Shown piece by piece: positions 11,794 through 22,546 of a stretch of 64,000 bases of DNA. Within the stretch, counting starts at the first letter, position 1; each line of letters opens with the position of its first letter. This stretch comes from Dactylonectria macrodidyma (taxonomy: Eukaryota; Ascomycota; Sordariomycetes; Hypocreales; Nectriaceae), in assembly GCA_020744425.1 (NCBI GenBank), contig JAGMUV010000001.1, positions 4,402,001 to 4,466,000 of the forward strand, read 5' to 3'. The position numbers were made by a program, and so were the translations under genes. The notes under the pieces are model-generated. The model was not told the origin of the DNA. It saw only the letters and a program-made list of their open reading frames with translations, and ran no database searches.

Positions 11794-12928
11794 CTAGCTG
11801 TTCTGATCCACTAGGGGTAGTGGCATGCAATCAAGCCCATCCCGCTTGCCCTTCGCGGTCAACTGAGGGAAGTACATAGCGGGGCGGAAGATTGTAAGGA
11901 GAGCGATAGCGATGAGGACCATAGCACCATCAAGGATAAGGAACGAAAGTTCATGCTTCATTAGAAAGTTACCCCAGCCGCCGGCCATCTCAGGGATACT
12001 ATGGAAAAGATAGATTGGTTTCCGTTTTAGTACGCCTGACAATAGCTATAAGCGAGAACTTACCGGTAGATACAACGGATCATAATGGCAATAAAAGCAG
12101 CCGAAATAGCCTAAATGAAGATCTTAACCCTGTCCCGTCTGTAAATTGTTCTGTACTTTGGAATAGCCGGGATCTCGACAAAGATGCCCTTACTCGATGA
12201 CCTAATACTCCTTGAGCCTAGGACCCTGATATCCTAAGCTCACCTACGGCAGTAGAGAAGTATTAAACCGCCACATACCGCTATATTTACGACTTGGAAG
12301 GATACGCCGCAGATAAGTAAAATAGAACTAGCGTCCGAGAGCGTCTGGTTTTTATCGGCGCTAGATGTAGCTATGCTAGCCAATGCGCAACCAGCCCCCT
12401 AGATAATGATAGAGACGATATCAGACCCAACGAAGAGCCAAGGATACCATCATGGCCTAATAGTAGACCCCTGCTGCCCGTAGTAGAGGACGAGGTGCTT
12501 GAATGTGATGGAAATCGCGTGTTACGGCTTGGTCCCCCGTAAACTCTATAAGGCAGCTGGTGCACCTGCTTGATTGCTACAATTGCGATCAAGGCCCAAT
12601 CTTTTGGCCTGTGGCGTAACGGTCTAGGTGCCCGTTACTATGACTAGCCGTCACATCGCGGCGACTACGACCGTCGGGGCGAGCATCAGGGCGAAGAGCT
12701 AAAAAATAAAGGCAATGAAATTCCAGGGATTGTCTGCCATGCTATACGGCAGGCATACCTGGCGAGCTCGAAGATAGTGCTGATGGCGAGGTATGAGGCG
12801 AATGACCAGGCCCGGCTCTTCTATATGTAAACTGCTTGCACGAGAAGAAGTAAAGCGTATAATGTAGTAAAGAAGATGCTGGCATCCTTCGAGAAGTAGT
12901 GTCCGTATAGAGTTGCTGGACGGGGCAT
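11794..12928 (-). pseudogene. RTA1-like membrane protein pseudogene, RIP-like nonsense mutations
   Basis: Pieces of an RTA1-like (lipid-translocating exporter type, seven-helix) protein run in order along the minus strand. It begins MPRPATLYGHYFSKDAS at 12928. There follow a helix block ending STIFELAR, a block NPWNFIAFIF, then FVGSDIVSIII-stop-GAG, then IMIRCIYR before an intron with donor GTAAGT. The last exon (TIPEMAGGWGNFLMKHEL) ends at 11794. In-frame TAG codons replace residues that are normally glutamine in at least three places, matching CAG to TAG on the coding strand. The gene is clearly dead. Living members act in membrane lipid translocation and drug resistance. Confidence 0.75.
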
Positions 12929-15240
12929 TACTCAGATACCTCTTTGCAGGTGTTATAAGAAGGGATGAATGACTTGGTAGTATTGGTGGAAATAGCGGGC
13001 GGGTATTGGGCGGACGAGTCGATTGAGGTTAATAGTATTCTTAATCCTTAGTGAAGGACGATTTAATGGGGCGGCAAACAGACTTGAAATGCCCGAGCTG
13101 AAAGAGTATTGAGAACTGAGATGGAGATTTAGAAATGCTCTGTTCGGAGAGGATGGTCAAGAGAGGCACTTTATATCTACATCTTGAATTACATCGTCAG
13201 CAATGCGAGATAAATAGCGAGGATAACGATAGCGAGACATGACTAAGCCCATAGCTAGTATAGCTGAGCAATGAAGCTCTCCCCATTTTGGCTGCCCAAA
13301 CCTATTTTCAAAGGGTTACACTAAAAAGAACTATTTACATTCAAACCTCGTTAAGCGAAAAACGATAACGATAACGATAACGAGTAAGTCAGAGGCGCAG
13401 TTAGGCGCCAGCAGTGGCAAGGTGACCATGCCCCATTAACTTCTTGCTTGGCAACTCCGTATCAAGGTAGGATTTTCCCCTAGCTGATGCCGAAACGCCA
13501 CGTTTTCAGCAAATTTACGGTCTTGCAAGAGCCGGCATTGCAAGTTACGTCACCTCTGATTACTGAGCCAATGGGGGGGACAGAAACCCCCCAGAGGGAA
13601 TTCTGGAACCTTAGGATTAAGCAGCTTAAGACGCGGCGTTTCCGAACTCGGGCGTCCTCTATCAAAAACAAGCCCTGAGTCAAAACAACCATGCCATTAA
13701 TTCCTTCTAATACAAACGATAATTAAAGCACCATTAAAAAGTGGATCCGTTCCATTTAGGATTTAAAAACAGGGGAACAAAATGCGAGGATAGAGTATAT
13801 CATTTAACAGCTTAAGCCTCGTTCTCGTTCTCGTTATCGCTGTCGTTAGCGTTATTGCAGTAGCATGAAATTTGTAACGAGATGGGGAGGTGTGCCCACT
13901 CGACCAGTAGACCAAAAGATGGCGCTGAGCTCATCCGCTTAAACTACAACTAATTAACAGCACAGCACTTGGAGAGCACGACCCTGAAGAGCTATGATGA
14001 GCCCAATCCCTTTACTGGTGCCCTACATAACCCGAACCCTGCTTTACATCTACCTCTCTCCTGCTTCTATATGTGCGTCTCCTTTTCGTCGGGGCCGCTG
14101 CTGAGTCTGTTCCTAATATTGCTTAGTTCTACGCCGCAACTATTTCGCTGGACTAAGTGGAACGCTCACCTGCTACAACTATTGCCCCTATTTGGTGGTC
14201 CGCTATGAAATTTGGCATTTCGTTTTTCATTATTCAGTTGCGCTGTTTTCTCTCATTTGTTTTAAAGAACACTCACTCGTTCATTCTTTTCTTGTTCAGG
14301 CTGCGTGGCGATCGCCGCGCCACAGTTTTGAGTCACACCTAGGAGCACCACGGTTATGCCATTTTCAGCCCTACTCCAGTTCACCGTTTCCTTGAGAAAT
14401 TTGAATCTTTCCACCGGTTAGGATTATCATCCCAACTTGTAATACATGTTAAGCCCAACGCTTGCGCAGCCTACGGTTGTCTCTGAAAGGCATCTTAAAA
14501 CAGGAATTCCTAATCTTAAGCCTCAGCCTGACACCTACCTTATACCTTGGCATGCATTAATAGTAAATCTTATTTATCGAGCGGAGGTTGATAGCACCTA
14601 AGAATATAGGCACGTTAACGCCTTGCATTAGCCGGAGGCGCTTGTAAACCGCAGCTTTGTGCTCGAGATCGGGGATGAATGCCCGCACTGTGCCCTTGCA
14701 AACGAATGTGTAGCCATATATAAGCAGGGTTACCTAGAAGAGCATGCTACGCGCACCACCCTAACCTAATAGTGTGATCTAGTTATTTAATTATTTCTCT
14801 AGCTGCTTTTAAAGAAGCTGAAGCTATTTAGCATAATTGACTAGATGGTGGGTATGAGTGTACGCATGGGTTTGGGTATGACCGCGGCTGCGGTTGCGGT
14901 TATAGCCGTCCTATTTGCAGTGAAGCGCCGGGTTGGGGCATACTAGATTAAGAAAACCTCCACGGAAGACGTCAAGCGGGATGCTAAACAGTGGGTCGCA
15001 TGGCGGCACATATCCCTTAGACTGCGGAGAGGCAACACTTTTGCTTTTAATTCGACGCCACATTTCACCTGCACTGCAATTCTAGCCTCTCCGCGGCATA
15101 ATCCTCTCACCCTTTGGGTTGGGGTCTCCCCGCTTGAGCCGCTGTTCTAGTATGCCTAAAGGGCCTCTCCGCTGGGAAGGCGTTATTGCACCTGAGCGAT
15201 CCGGATTAAACAGGCAGATTTAATCTCTCCAATATCAAGC
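12929..15240. other. Gene-poor region with hexamer repeats
   Basis: No supported gene. (AACGAT) units are repeated near 13363-13382, and a related inverted block (CGTTCTCGTTATCG) lies near 13817-13850, about 450 bases away. A frame at 13969-14208 and an overlapping one to 14395 look like a broken hydrophobic coding remnant that I cannot identify. Confidence 0.4.
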
Positions 15241-15480
15241 TTCGTTCCTCAAGGCTCCTTTCCGCAAACCGTGACCGGTTTGCCTCTCCTGGTGCCTTTC
15301 GGAACGAAAGGTACTTTCTTCTGCGCCCTCCTTCGTAAACTCGGGGCACCTAAAGGTCCGTGCTCGGCAGCTTCACCATAGCTCCGCGCCACAGCTCCGC
15401 GCCACCTAGCTTCGCCACAATCGAGCCGCCACCTCTTAGCCACGGCCATACGCCACAACAATCAAGGCTCCAACACAGCG
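15241..15480 (+). repeat. Dispersed repeat family A, copy 1, with 20-nt palindrome
   Basis: Shares long blocks with 22165-22330 and, more weakly, 25905-26040. The shared order is CCTTTCGGAACGAAAGG, then CTTTCTTC..GCGCCCTCC, then CTTCGTAAACTCG, then a CGCCACAACAATC block. Near its start is a palindrome, GCAAACCG-TGAC-CGGTTTGC (15264-15283), which recurs at 18737-18756. The copy lies about 400 bases before a HET gene. Confidence 0.8.
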
Positions 15481-15635
15481 CCTTAATTCCAGGGCTCGGT
15501 GTTCTATTGTGCCGATTCCAGCTGGGGGCTGACAGCCCATATTGAACCAGAGGTGATCTGAAAGCTCATAACCTCCTCTCGCTCCTAGACGCTCAAGTTT
15601 GACCGTAAGCCTGGGATGAGCTACAATCCCCTTCC

Positions 15636-15695
15636 GATATGACATATCAGACGGGATGGAATGGTTAAGACAGCTTGTTAACGATGGAAGATCTT
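15636..15695 (+). repeat. Dispersed repeat, copy 2 (partner at 2678-2737)
   Basis: Aligns over about 60 bases with 2678-2737, mostly with transition differences. It lies some 190 bases upstream of the HET gene start. Confidence 0.6.
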
Positions 15696-15881
15696 GCTTT
15701 TTATCTAACAGAGGGCTTGCAGCGGCTCTTATATATAAAGGTGCCCTCATCATCATAGGAACTAAAATAAGGTTTTTCTTAAGACCGGACCCAAGAGATC
15801 CGGGTCTTCGAGACCGGGCCGCAGTCTCAATAGCTGACAGATGTAGCATAGGGCTTTCCTAGCATACCTGTTCCATCTGAC

Positions 15882-17636
15882 ATGGCAATGCCCAACATGG
15901 ATCCAGCCCAGCGTCAAGGCGAAATTGGGGCACAGCGCCAGGTATATCAACCACTGAGTCCTCGGCAGACAAGAGTTCTTCGAGTTCATTCTTCGACCGA
16001 CTCCAATGTCGAGATTGAATGCGACCTGTTCACGGTAGACCTCAAGAAGAAATCAGGCGCAACAGTTGCGGGAAGCTCCAAGAAGGCCGGGTACGATGCA
16101 TTGTCGTACACGTGGGGGGATCCCGAGCCAACCAAGAGAATCTTGGTAAATGGACTACCGTTCTGGATCTCTGCAAATCTCTTCGCGGCGTCAAGACATC
16201 TTCGGCTCCCGGGACGACCTCGAGTGTTGTGGATAGATGCTATCTGCATCAATCAAAACGACCTAATTAAGAAAGCAGGCCAGGTGGGGATGATGTTCAG
16301 CATCTATCTCAAGGCGTACAGGGTCGTTGTCTGGCTGGGTCAAGCGACTAATGATGACGAATATCTCTTCAGCCTGCTCAAGACCTGCGGCACAGAGGGT
16401 ATGCGTGGCATTCGTGGAGAGGTCGAGGGCCCAAGAGCACGCAAAGCAGCGACCGAGCTCATCGAGATCAAGCCATGGTTCCAGCGGACTTGGACCCGGC
16501 AAGAGGTACATGCGGCTCACGAAGTCCACGTGATCTGTGGAAGTCAGGAATGTTCTTTCGAAGACTTTCAGTTTGTCATGGATCGCCTGCTTCCAGACAT
16601 GGATGAGATTCGGGATACGTTTAAACCCCATCGCGACCCTCGGGAACGAGCCTTGAGCGCGAGGAGAGCATACGTCTTCTTCAAACAGCATTGCGAGAGC
16701 GACATGTACACTGAGGGCGGCGGATTTCATCAAGCCTGGTTCAGGATGATTATGCGAAGCAGTCTATATGAAGCGACTTTACCACAGGACAAGGTCTTTG
16801 CTGTCCTCGGAATCATTGCAGAGATGACCAAGGAGGCCTACGACGTTACAGAAGGGTTTCCGGAGATTGATTACTCAAAATCGGTTTCGGCAGTATTCGA
16901 AAGCTTCCAGAAGCACACAATCAACATCAGCCAGACTCTTGCCAGTCTCCAGATCTTCTACGACAGAGACGCCATCGGACAGGACCTGCCATCCTGGGCT
17001 ATCGATCTGCGCCAAAACGTTACCTGCTTGATGCTTCGATTCGGCATATTCCACTTTGACATGCCCTATACGGCGCCTCCAGTGCAGGCATATGACGAAG
17101 ATAGGCTTTTGCGTCTCGAGGGAGTACGGATTGGAGTTATAGCCTCGACAGAGAGTCCATGGAAAGGCGGAATGCACCGGGAGTTCAACTCCGAGATTTT
17201 GGGATCTTACTCTTCAGGGGTAGGACTGGAGAGCTGCTATTCGAGCCATGACTGCTGGATGCCCGATAATCAGGGCAACAAAGGCATCGAAGAGGTATAC
17301 AAGATTCTTGAGAAGCGCTGCTCGTACAATTGGGCAGCCTTGGAACCCAGGAACAACAATGTCATCGAAGAGTACAATCTAACTCGACATCGCTGCGTAG
17401 TATTTGTGTCGCATCTGGTGCGAGAGGGAGATATCATGATTCATCCGTCTGGTGCCGAGATGCCTTTCATCTTGCGGCCGGATAAAGAAGCAGGACGCTT
17501 CAGCTTTCTAGGTCCAGCTATCATCGCGATGGGAGTGGTGAGGAAACTAAAGGACAGGGATATGTTCACATATGCTTTTCCTCGCCGTGGAAGTGGCTAC
17601 GGTGTCAACTCGCCCGAGAGCTTTGTGCTTATCTAA
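15882..17636 (+). CDS. HET-domain protein (heterokaryon incompatibility type)
   Basis: Intact intronless protein of 584 residues with an N-terminal HET domain, the TIR-related module that triggers cell death when fungal non-self is recognised. Conserved blocks are YDALSYTWGD at 71-80, VLWIDAICINQND at about 115-127, VVVWLGQA at about 150 and PWFQRTW near 197, followed by the usual R-E-V stretch. After the HET domain come about 380 residues typical of these proteins but without a named effector domain, WD repeats or ankyrins. A family repeat lies just upstream and a second HET gene at 22.5 kb. Function in incompatibility is inferred from the domain, not proven. Confidence 0.93.
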   Translation: MAMPNMDPAQRQGEIGAQRQVYQPLSPRQTRVLRVHSSTDSNVEIECDLFTVDLKKKSGATVAGSSKKAGYDALSYTWGDPEPTKRILVNGLPFWISANLFAASRHLRLPGRPRVLWIDAICINQNDLIKKAGQVGMMFSIYLKAYRVVVWLGQATNDDEYLFSLLKTCGTEGMRGIRGEVEGPRARKAATELIEIKPWFQRTWTRQEVHAAHEVHVICGSQECSFEDFQFVMDRLLPDMDEIRDTFKPHRDPRERALSARRAYVFFKQHCESDMYTEGGGFHQAWFRMIMRSSLYEATLPQDKVFAVLGIIAEMTKEAYDVTEGFPEIDYSKSVSAVFESFQKHTINISQTLASLQIFYDRDAIGQDLPSWAIDLRQNVTCLMLRFGIFHFDMPYTAPPVQAYDEDRLLRLEGVRIGVIASTESPWKGGMHREFNSEILGSYSSGVGLESCYSSHDCWMPDNQGNKGIEEVYKILEKRCSYNWAALEPRNNNVIEEYNLTRHRCVVFVSHLVREGDIMIHPSGAEMPFILRPDKEAGRFSFLGPAIIAMGVVRKLKDRDMFTYAFPRRGSGYGVNSPESFVLI

Positions 17637-18704
17637 GGCGAACTTTGATCTTCGTTAATAAGTAGTAATAGAGCATCGCTTGACCGTTATAAGTAGGAGG
17701 GTGTAACCTTGGTCTCATATTTATGTAACAGTCGATTGGAGAGGTTTCGATATATGTGGCTAGTTTAAGAAGCGAGAGATTATAATAATTCTCGCAAGTT
17801 TTTTTCTCGATGGGCGAATTAATGTCCGGCTTATGGTTCTGGTTCCCCTCCATGAGCCGATCTCTTTACTACTTTCAATCGCCGCCAAGGCTTCCTTTCA
17901 TTATTTAAGCCCAACCCTGGGCGGCGAAATATGCATCGTTCAGTGAATTATGCCTACTGAGAATGATACTGTGAGAAAGTATGTCCAATACCTCGGCCTT
18001 TTTAACGCCATTACTAGCCTCAAAGAGGCGGTGAACGTACCATCCATCAGTGGTCTGACGAGGAAATACAGGATTGCTGCGGAAAGACTTCACTCCTTCG
18101 CGCGGCTTTGTCTGGGAGCTTTCCCTAAACGGTATGTGCTGGCCGGGGCCCGCAAAGCCTCATAAGACTGATGGCTGACTGAAACTTCGAGACCGTACCC
18201 TTCGAATAAGTGCCCGGGACCTACGAGTGTTGTGTAGCCGGCAAGAATGGTCTAAGTACAACGTTGTAGCTAGACTTGTAGGATATGGCCGGAGTCTCTG
18301 AATATAGCCGCCTAGAGCCGCTGAAGTGGGTGAAAGTAGACGTATTTATTGTCTGTTTTGCGATCGACTCAATGGATTTACTTGATAGAGTTTAAGAGAG
18401 GGTGAGTTTAGCTGTGAGTTTCTTTAAATCCTATCAATCTCACCTGACTAGATACTGATCACTTTGTGTGTAGTGGTTGCTAGAGATCAACCACTTCCCC
18501 ATTTTCTCACCCTTTCAAACTGCCATTAGACTTTTGCATAGCGTGCCATGCGCCACGAGGATACTTTGGACACATACAAGCCACCAAAGACAATTTCGGA
18601 TGGAAAATACAAGGCGACCCACGCAACCTTGGGAAGCACTTGTAAAAATCTCCATAGCGGACTCTTAGCCGTTCATGCTGTACAAAGGCAGATTGAAAAC
18701 CGCC
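17637..18704. other. Intergenic region, no gene seen
   Basis: No domain-bearing frame on either strand; the open frame at 17950-18165 is not recognisable. Confidence 0.45.
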
Positions 18705-18845
18705 CTAGTCATCTTCATTCTTCAAGGCTCTTTTGCGCAAACCGCGAGCGGTTTGCCTCTCCTGTGTCGGGCTTTTTCTTTCACAAGGTAAGTGCGTTGC
18801 TTCTCAGGCTCGTCACGAAAGGCATTGGCGGACCCCGCTAGAGAA
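18705..18845 (+). repeat. Dispersed repeat: palindrome plus family B block
   Basis: Contains the palindrome GCAAACCG-CGAG-CGGTTTGC (18737-18756), with the same flanks as in the 15.2-kb copy (CAAGGCTC before, CTCTCCTG after). A block AAAGGCATTGGCGGACCCCG near 18819-18838 recurs near 25553 and 25716. It lies just downstream of the CHR transporter on the opposite strand. Confidence 0.75.
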
Positions 18846-19030
18846 GTGGCTTTGGGGGAGAGTACCTCTAGGAGACTTCAGTGAAGTGGACAAATTCCAC
18901 GCAATTAGGATTAATACTTGAGAGTGTCTTCGGGTGCGCAAAAGCTTCTATTTGCTTAGCATATAAGGAGTATCACGTTACATCTTTCGTACGAAACAAC
19001 GTGGCCAACCGACTCTCGACCGCGTTCCTG

Positions 19031-20692
19031 CTAAACAACGAAAAGGAATTGACCAGCTACAGCGCCGAAAATCACCAACAGAAGAGCCGTGTACTTGTTC
19101 GTGAACTTGTAGAGAACAGCGAGAGCAAGCAGGTAAAGCACCGCAGCAGACCCGACCTGAGCAGTCATTTCAATCGCCTCAGCGATGGGCTTGTCTTTAA
19201 ACCTGTCGATAGAGCCCTCGACGCTAGCTTTCAGGATCTGCGCAGCAATGATGGCAATCACGCCAATGACCGAGCCGCAGAGGCCATCGAAGAAACTGGC
19301 GAGGACCTTGTTCCGAACCAACTTCTCCAGCAGCTTGTGTCCCGCAATAGTAAAGAGGAAACATGGAAAGAACATGCCCAACGTGATGACCACCGCACCA
19401 GCGAAGGCATTTGCGAGCGACTTATCCACGTATCCTCCTTGAAATCCGACAAAAGTCGCAAAGATTACCAGTGGCGCGGGCAGAACGTTGCCGATGGCAA
19501 TGGCGTCGATAAACACGCTCTGAGGGAGCCATCCACCCATGAGGACGGCTTCGACCTGAATGAAAGGTATTGCAGTGTATGCCCCACCAAAGGACAAACT
19601 CCCAGCAACCAGACCAAGGACGAACAAATTGACGGTGGATGGAGTCTTGGCAATACCAAGAGCGAGGGAGACCGGAGACGGCACGCCCCGGAAGATGACG
19701 TAAATGGCATAGCCGACGTACTGAAGTATGAAGAGGGCCCCGGCAGGGATCCACAAGCGGCGGGCAACGAAGGCGTAGATGACTCCATAGAGGCCTAAGG
19801 AAATAAAACTGAAAGGCGTAGCGAGGTCAGCAATACGGCCCCTTGCGAGTTTATGAGGCGCACCAAGAACCGAGGACGATCCGTCACGTCACGGAACAAC
19901 TCGACGGTGCTTGAGTTGGACATTGGAAGGCGGGGGTGAATATGGAAGGCAGGAGGAGGAACCCACATGTTGATACGGAGGGCGCCGTTTATAGCAGTGC
20001 AAACGGCCGCCACGATGAGAAAAGGGTCGACTTTTTGACTGTCATGCTTCCTTACTGAGTGGTCTGCAATCTTATGCGTTGCCCGAAGAATCTACGACAC
20101 AGTCAGCAACCTGATCCGATTCAGATAATTCCACGCTAAGGTGCCCCACCATTGCCGCTACAATGGGCTGCAACGCTCTAAAGGAGGCGTTGAAGTACGT
20201 GTTTTCGAAGCCAGCGAGGGAATAGAGATAGCTTGCGAGAAGCATGAGAAGGAAGCCGGGAAGCATGAAGGCAATTCCGGCGAGAATGCCACCTATGCGG
20301 CCTGCAGACAGACAGCCAAAGAACATGCATAACTCGGCAGCTTCGGGCCCTGGCAAGATCTGGTACACGGAGAAGACGCGTTGGAATCGGGGGAGGGAGA
20401 TCCACTTGTCCTGAATGACTAGGCGATCCTTGATCAGGGCGATCTGGGCAACTGGGCCCCCCCAGGCGAACAGGCCGAAGTTGTAAAAGAAGAACCAGAA
20501 TAATTTCAAGTAGGACAGTCGCGGGACGTTGGAATTGTCCTCAAGGCCTAGTTCATCGCTGATAGATGCGGAAGTTGGGGGTGTTGGAGCTATGCTTGGC
20601 GGATTCATGGAAGCCGACTTTTCGACGTCGTCGGGGTTGGACCCTGCCTCAATTGGGCGGCTTGATGTAGGTGCTAATCCCTGATTCGTCAT
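19031..20692 (-). CDS. CHR-family chromate transporter-like membrane protein
   Basis: Fungal two-domain member of the CHR (chromate ion transporter) family, a multi-pass membrane protein. Exon 1 (20692-20150) holds FFYNFGLFAWGGPVAQIALI and QILPGPEAAELCMFFG. A 58-nt intron leads to exon 2 (from 20091, ILRATHKIADHS through LRINMW). The last exon (from about 19808) holds the second half, with LSFGGAYTAIPFIQ and GNVLPAPLVIFATFVGF, and ends at 19031. Both halves carry the family GG and P-G/P-A motifs. The donor joining exon 2 to exon 3 (between about 20010 and 19809) is unclear: no good GT fits the needed phase. I cannot exclude a small lesion there. Chromate or sulfate-related transport is a family inference. 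Confidence 0.82.
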
Positions 20693-21107
20693 AGCAGCGG
20701 TCGTTTTAGCGCTTCAGAAGTCTGGAGTCGAGTGCTTATCTCTCAAGCTCTTGATATCCAGGTACTCACCGAGAGCTATCATCCCCTTGCATACTTCCAT
20801 ATATACCTGTCTTGGGTCTTTGAGAGTGGACGGACAGGCCGGCTCTGATTGGTGCATGCAGCCTACGCCTAGCTCAGTTTGGTCCTGATGCTGCAAGAGC
20901 TGCGGGACCAATGAAACTCGCGAACAATGTCAGTCGGTGGACGGACAGGCGGCGCATGATTGGTCCGTCCTTCCACTACTGCGTCTTCGAGCGATGACCC
21001 CAACCCGAGTCCGGAAACCTGAGCGCAATACCGCTTCAGAGAAGGCGATTGCAAAAAATGTCATGGGGATATCTCAACCCAAGTCCACCTATTCCGGGTA
21101 AAACACT
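20693..21107. other. Upstream region of the CHR transporter
   Basis: About 415 bases between the transporter start and the 3' end of the bZIP gene, both on the minus strand. Two short similar blocks around TCGGTGGACGGACAGGC/GAGTGGACGGACAGGC (near 20934 and 20825) lie about 110 bases apart and could be promoter elements. No gene is seen. Confidence 0.4.
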
Positions 21108-22135
21108 TCATCCTACCATACCGTCCAGAACTTGCCAAATGACGTTCTTCTTGACAGCGCACCCTCCCTGGCCATTTGACGTGCACCCGTTCTCTAACGC
21201 CTCTGCAACGTCGTCGATCTTCTCCTCAGATGTCGCGAAACGAATGAGCATCTCGTACGCCTTAGCACACTCAATTCCCTCCATATCGCCGCCAGCAGTC
21301 GGAGCGAGCTCATCCGCAGCTGGAAGAACGGGATTCTGGGTCAGGTCCGCACCAGGGTTCTCTGCGAGGCGCGATAGAAGTTTGCACGGCGGATTCGACC
21401 TCGCCGTTGGCAAGCGATCTCCCGACGGAGAGGCGGTTGACCGACATGCCTCCCCGAATTGAGATGGTGAGTCAATGCTGGTGGGCGGCGTCGGGGACGG
21501 CTGGTCTTGGCTTGATCGCGACAGAGTGCCGCAACCCTTGTCCCCAATGCTCAAAGAAGTCTCGGTTGCGTGGATGAGCTCTGGAATATCGGGCATCTGC
21601 GTGGCAGAGGGTTTCCAGGTGGTTTTGCGACCAGAGCCACTGCTACCGCTGGCGGCTTCCACTTCTATTCTGTTGGAGGCATAGTCCCTCGCTTTTTGCT
21701 CGCAAGTCCGCCACCGAGCACAGCTCTCGTGATTCCCTCCACCTCCGCTGCCGCCCTGTTTCACCCAGGCGTCAACATCTTCGTGACTGAAACCAGCAAG
21801 GCCGAGGAGCTCCCGGAGCCTAGCATTTTCCTGCACAACCTGCTGAGCCGCAAGTTGCACCTCCTTCGTAGCTTGTACACCACGCTCTCGCGCCTCTTCC
21901 AACCTTCGTTCGAGATCGGCGACGTATTCCTTGCGGCGCGCGCGATAGCGGCGCTTGTTCTCCGTGAGTCGTAACGTGTGCGAGGTGGTCTAACCCAAGG
22001 ATATTAGCACGATGGACTCAGGCGGAGTATGCTACCGGGTCGGCTGGTAACCCACGCTTCTCCGGTGACAGATTTAAGAGTGGGCCAAAATACAGTTAAG
22101 GAGAGACTTACCCCCTCGGTTTGATTTTGAGGCAT
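21108..22135 (-). CDS. bZIP transcription factor (fungal RARRKEYV type)
   Basis: A DNA-binding regulator of 301 residues expected in the nucleus. Exon 1 is only 24 nt (22135-22112, encoding MPQNQTEG). A 121-nt intron (donor GTAAGT, branch-like GCTAAT, acceptor GGTTAG) joins it to exon 2 (21989-21108). The basic region ENKRRYRARRKEYVADLERR (about residues 17-36) runs into a leucine-zipper heptad series (LEEARERG.., ENARLRELLGLAGF). The last third has several cysteines and an acidic C-terminus. The product looks complete. A family A repeat lies just upstream (22165-22330), so the promoter is repeat-derived or interrupted. The target genes are unknown. Confidence 0.85.
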
Positions 22136-22164
22136 TACGGTTCCGTGGAATCTCGTTGATGTCG

Positions 22165-22330
22165 AGAGGTGCCTTTCGGAACGAAAGGTTCTTTCTTCCG
22201 CGCCCTCCTTCGTAAACTCGAGCCGCTTAGCGGTCCGTGCGAGCTGGCTTTCACCATAAACATCGCGCCACCGGAGCTTCACCACCTCTAGCCACACCCA
22301 TGCGCCACAACAATCGAGGCGCCAACCCAG
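22165..22330 (+). repeat. Dispersed repeat family A, copy 2
   Basis: Aligns with 15293-15480 through GTGCCTTTCGGAACGAAAGG, CTTTCTTC and GCGCCCTCCTTCGTAAACTC, and through the CGCCACAACAATC block at the end. It sits between the bZIP start (22135) and the HET-ankyrin start (22547), so both genes have it in their upstream DNA. Confidence 0.8.
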
Positions 22331-22546
22331 CCCTGAGAAACGAAAAGACGGAGGACTCATTGGCCCTCTTGCCCTCCTCGACGCCACGGGGCCGGGGGAC
22401 CAGTGGCGGCTGAGTGTTAGGCACCCATCCGGCGCTCAGGTGAGGGAAAGCCCCTCTCCCCTCATCCTCAATAATCAGTTTTAAAGACGCCTTCGCTTTC
22501 TAATATTCATTACTTTGTGAAACTCTTGACACTTTTACGTTTTACC

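Noticed and set aside
13363..13850. Possible small transposon bounded by AACGAT-type repeats in inverted orientation
   Set aside because: The inverted blocks are short simple repeats with several mismatches, no clear ends and no duplication of target bases.
18881..19798. 305-codon open frame on the plus strand
   Set aside because: It is antisense to the second half of the CHR transporter, whose minus-strand translation has clear membrane helices and family motifs; the plus frame is charged low-complexity sequence.
21049..21974. Plus-strand frames across the bZIP gene
   Set aside because: The minus strand has an intact basic-leucine-zipper and clean splice sites; the plus frames are shadows.
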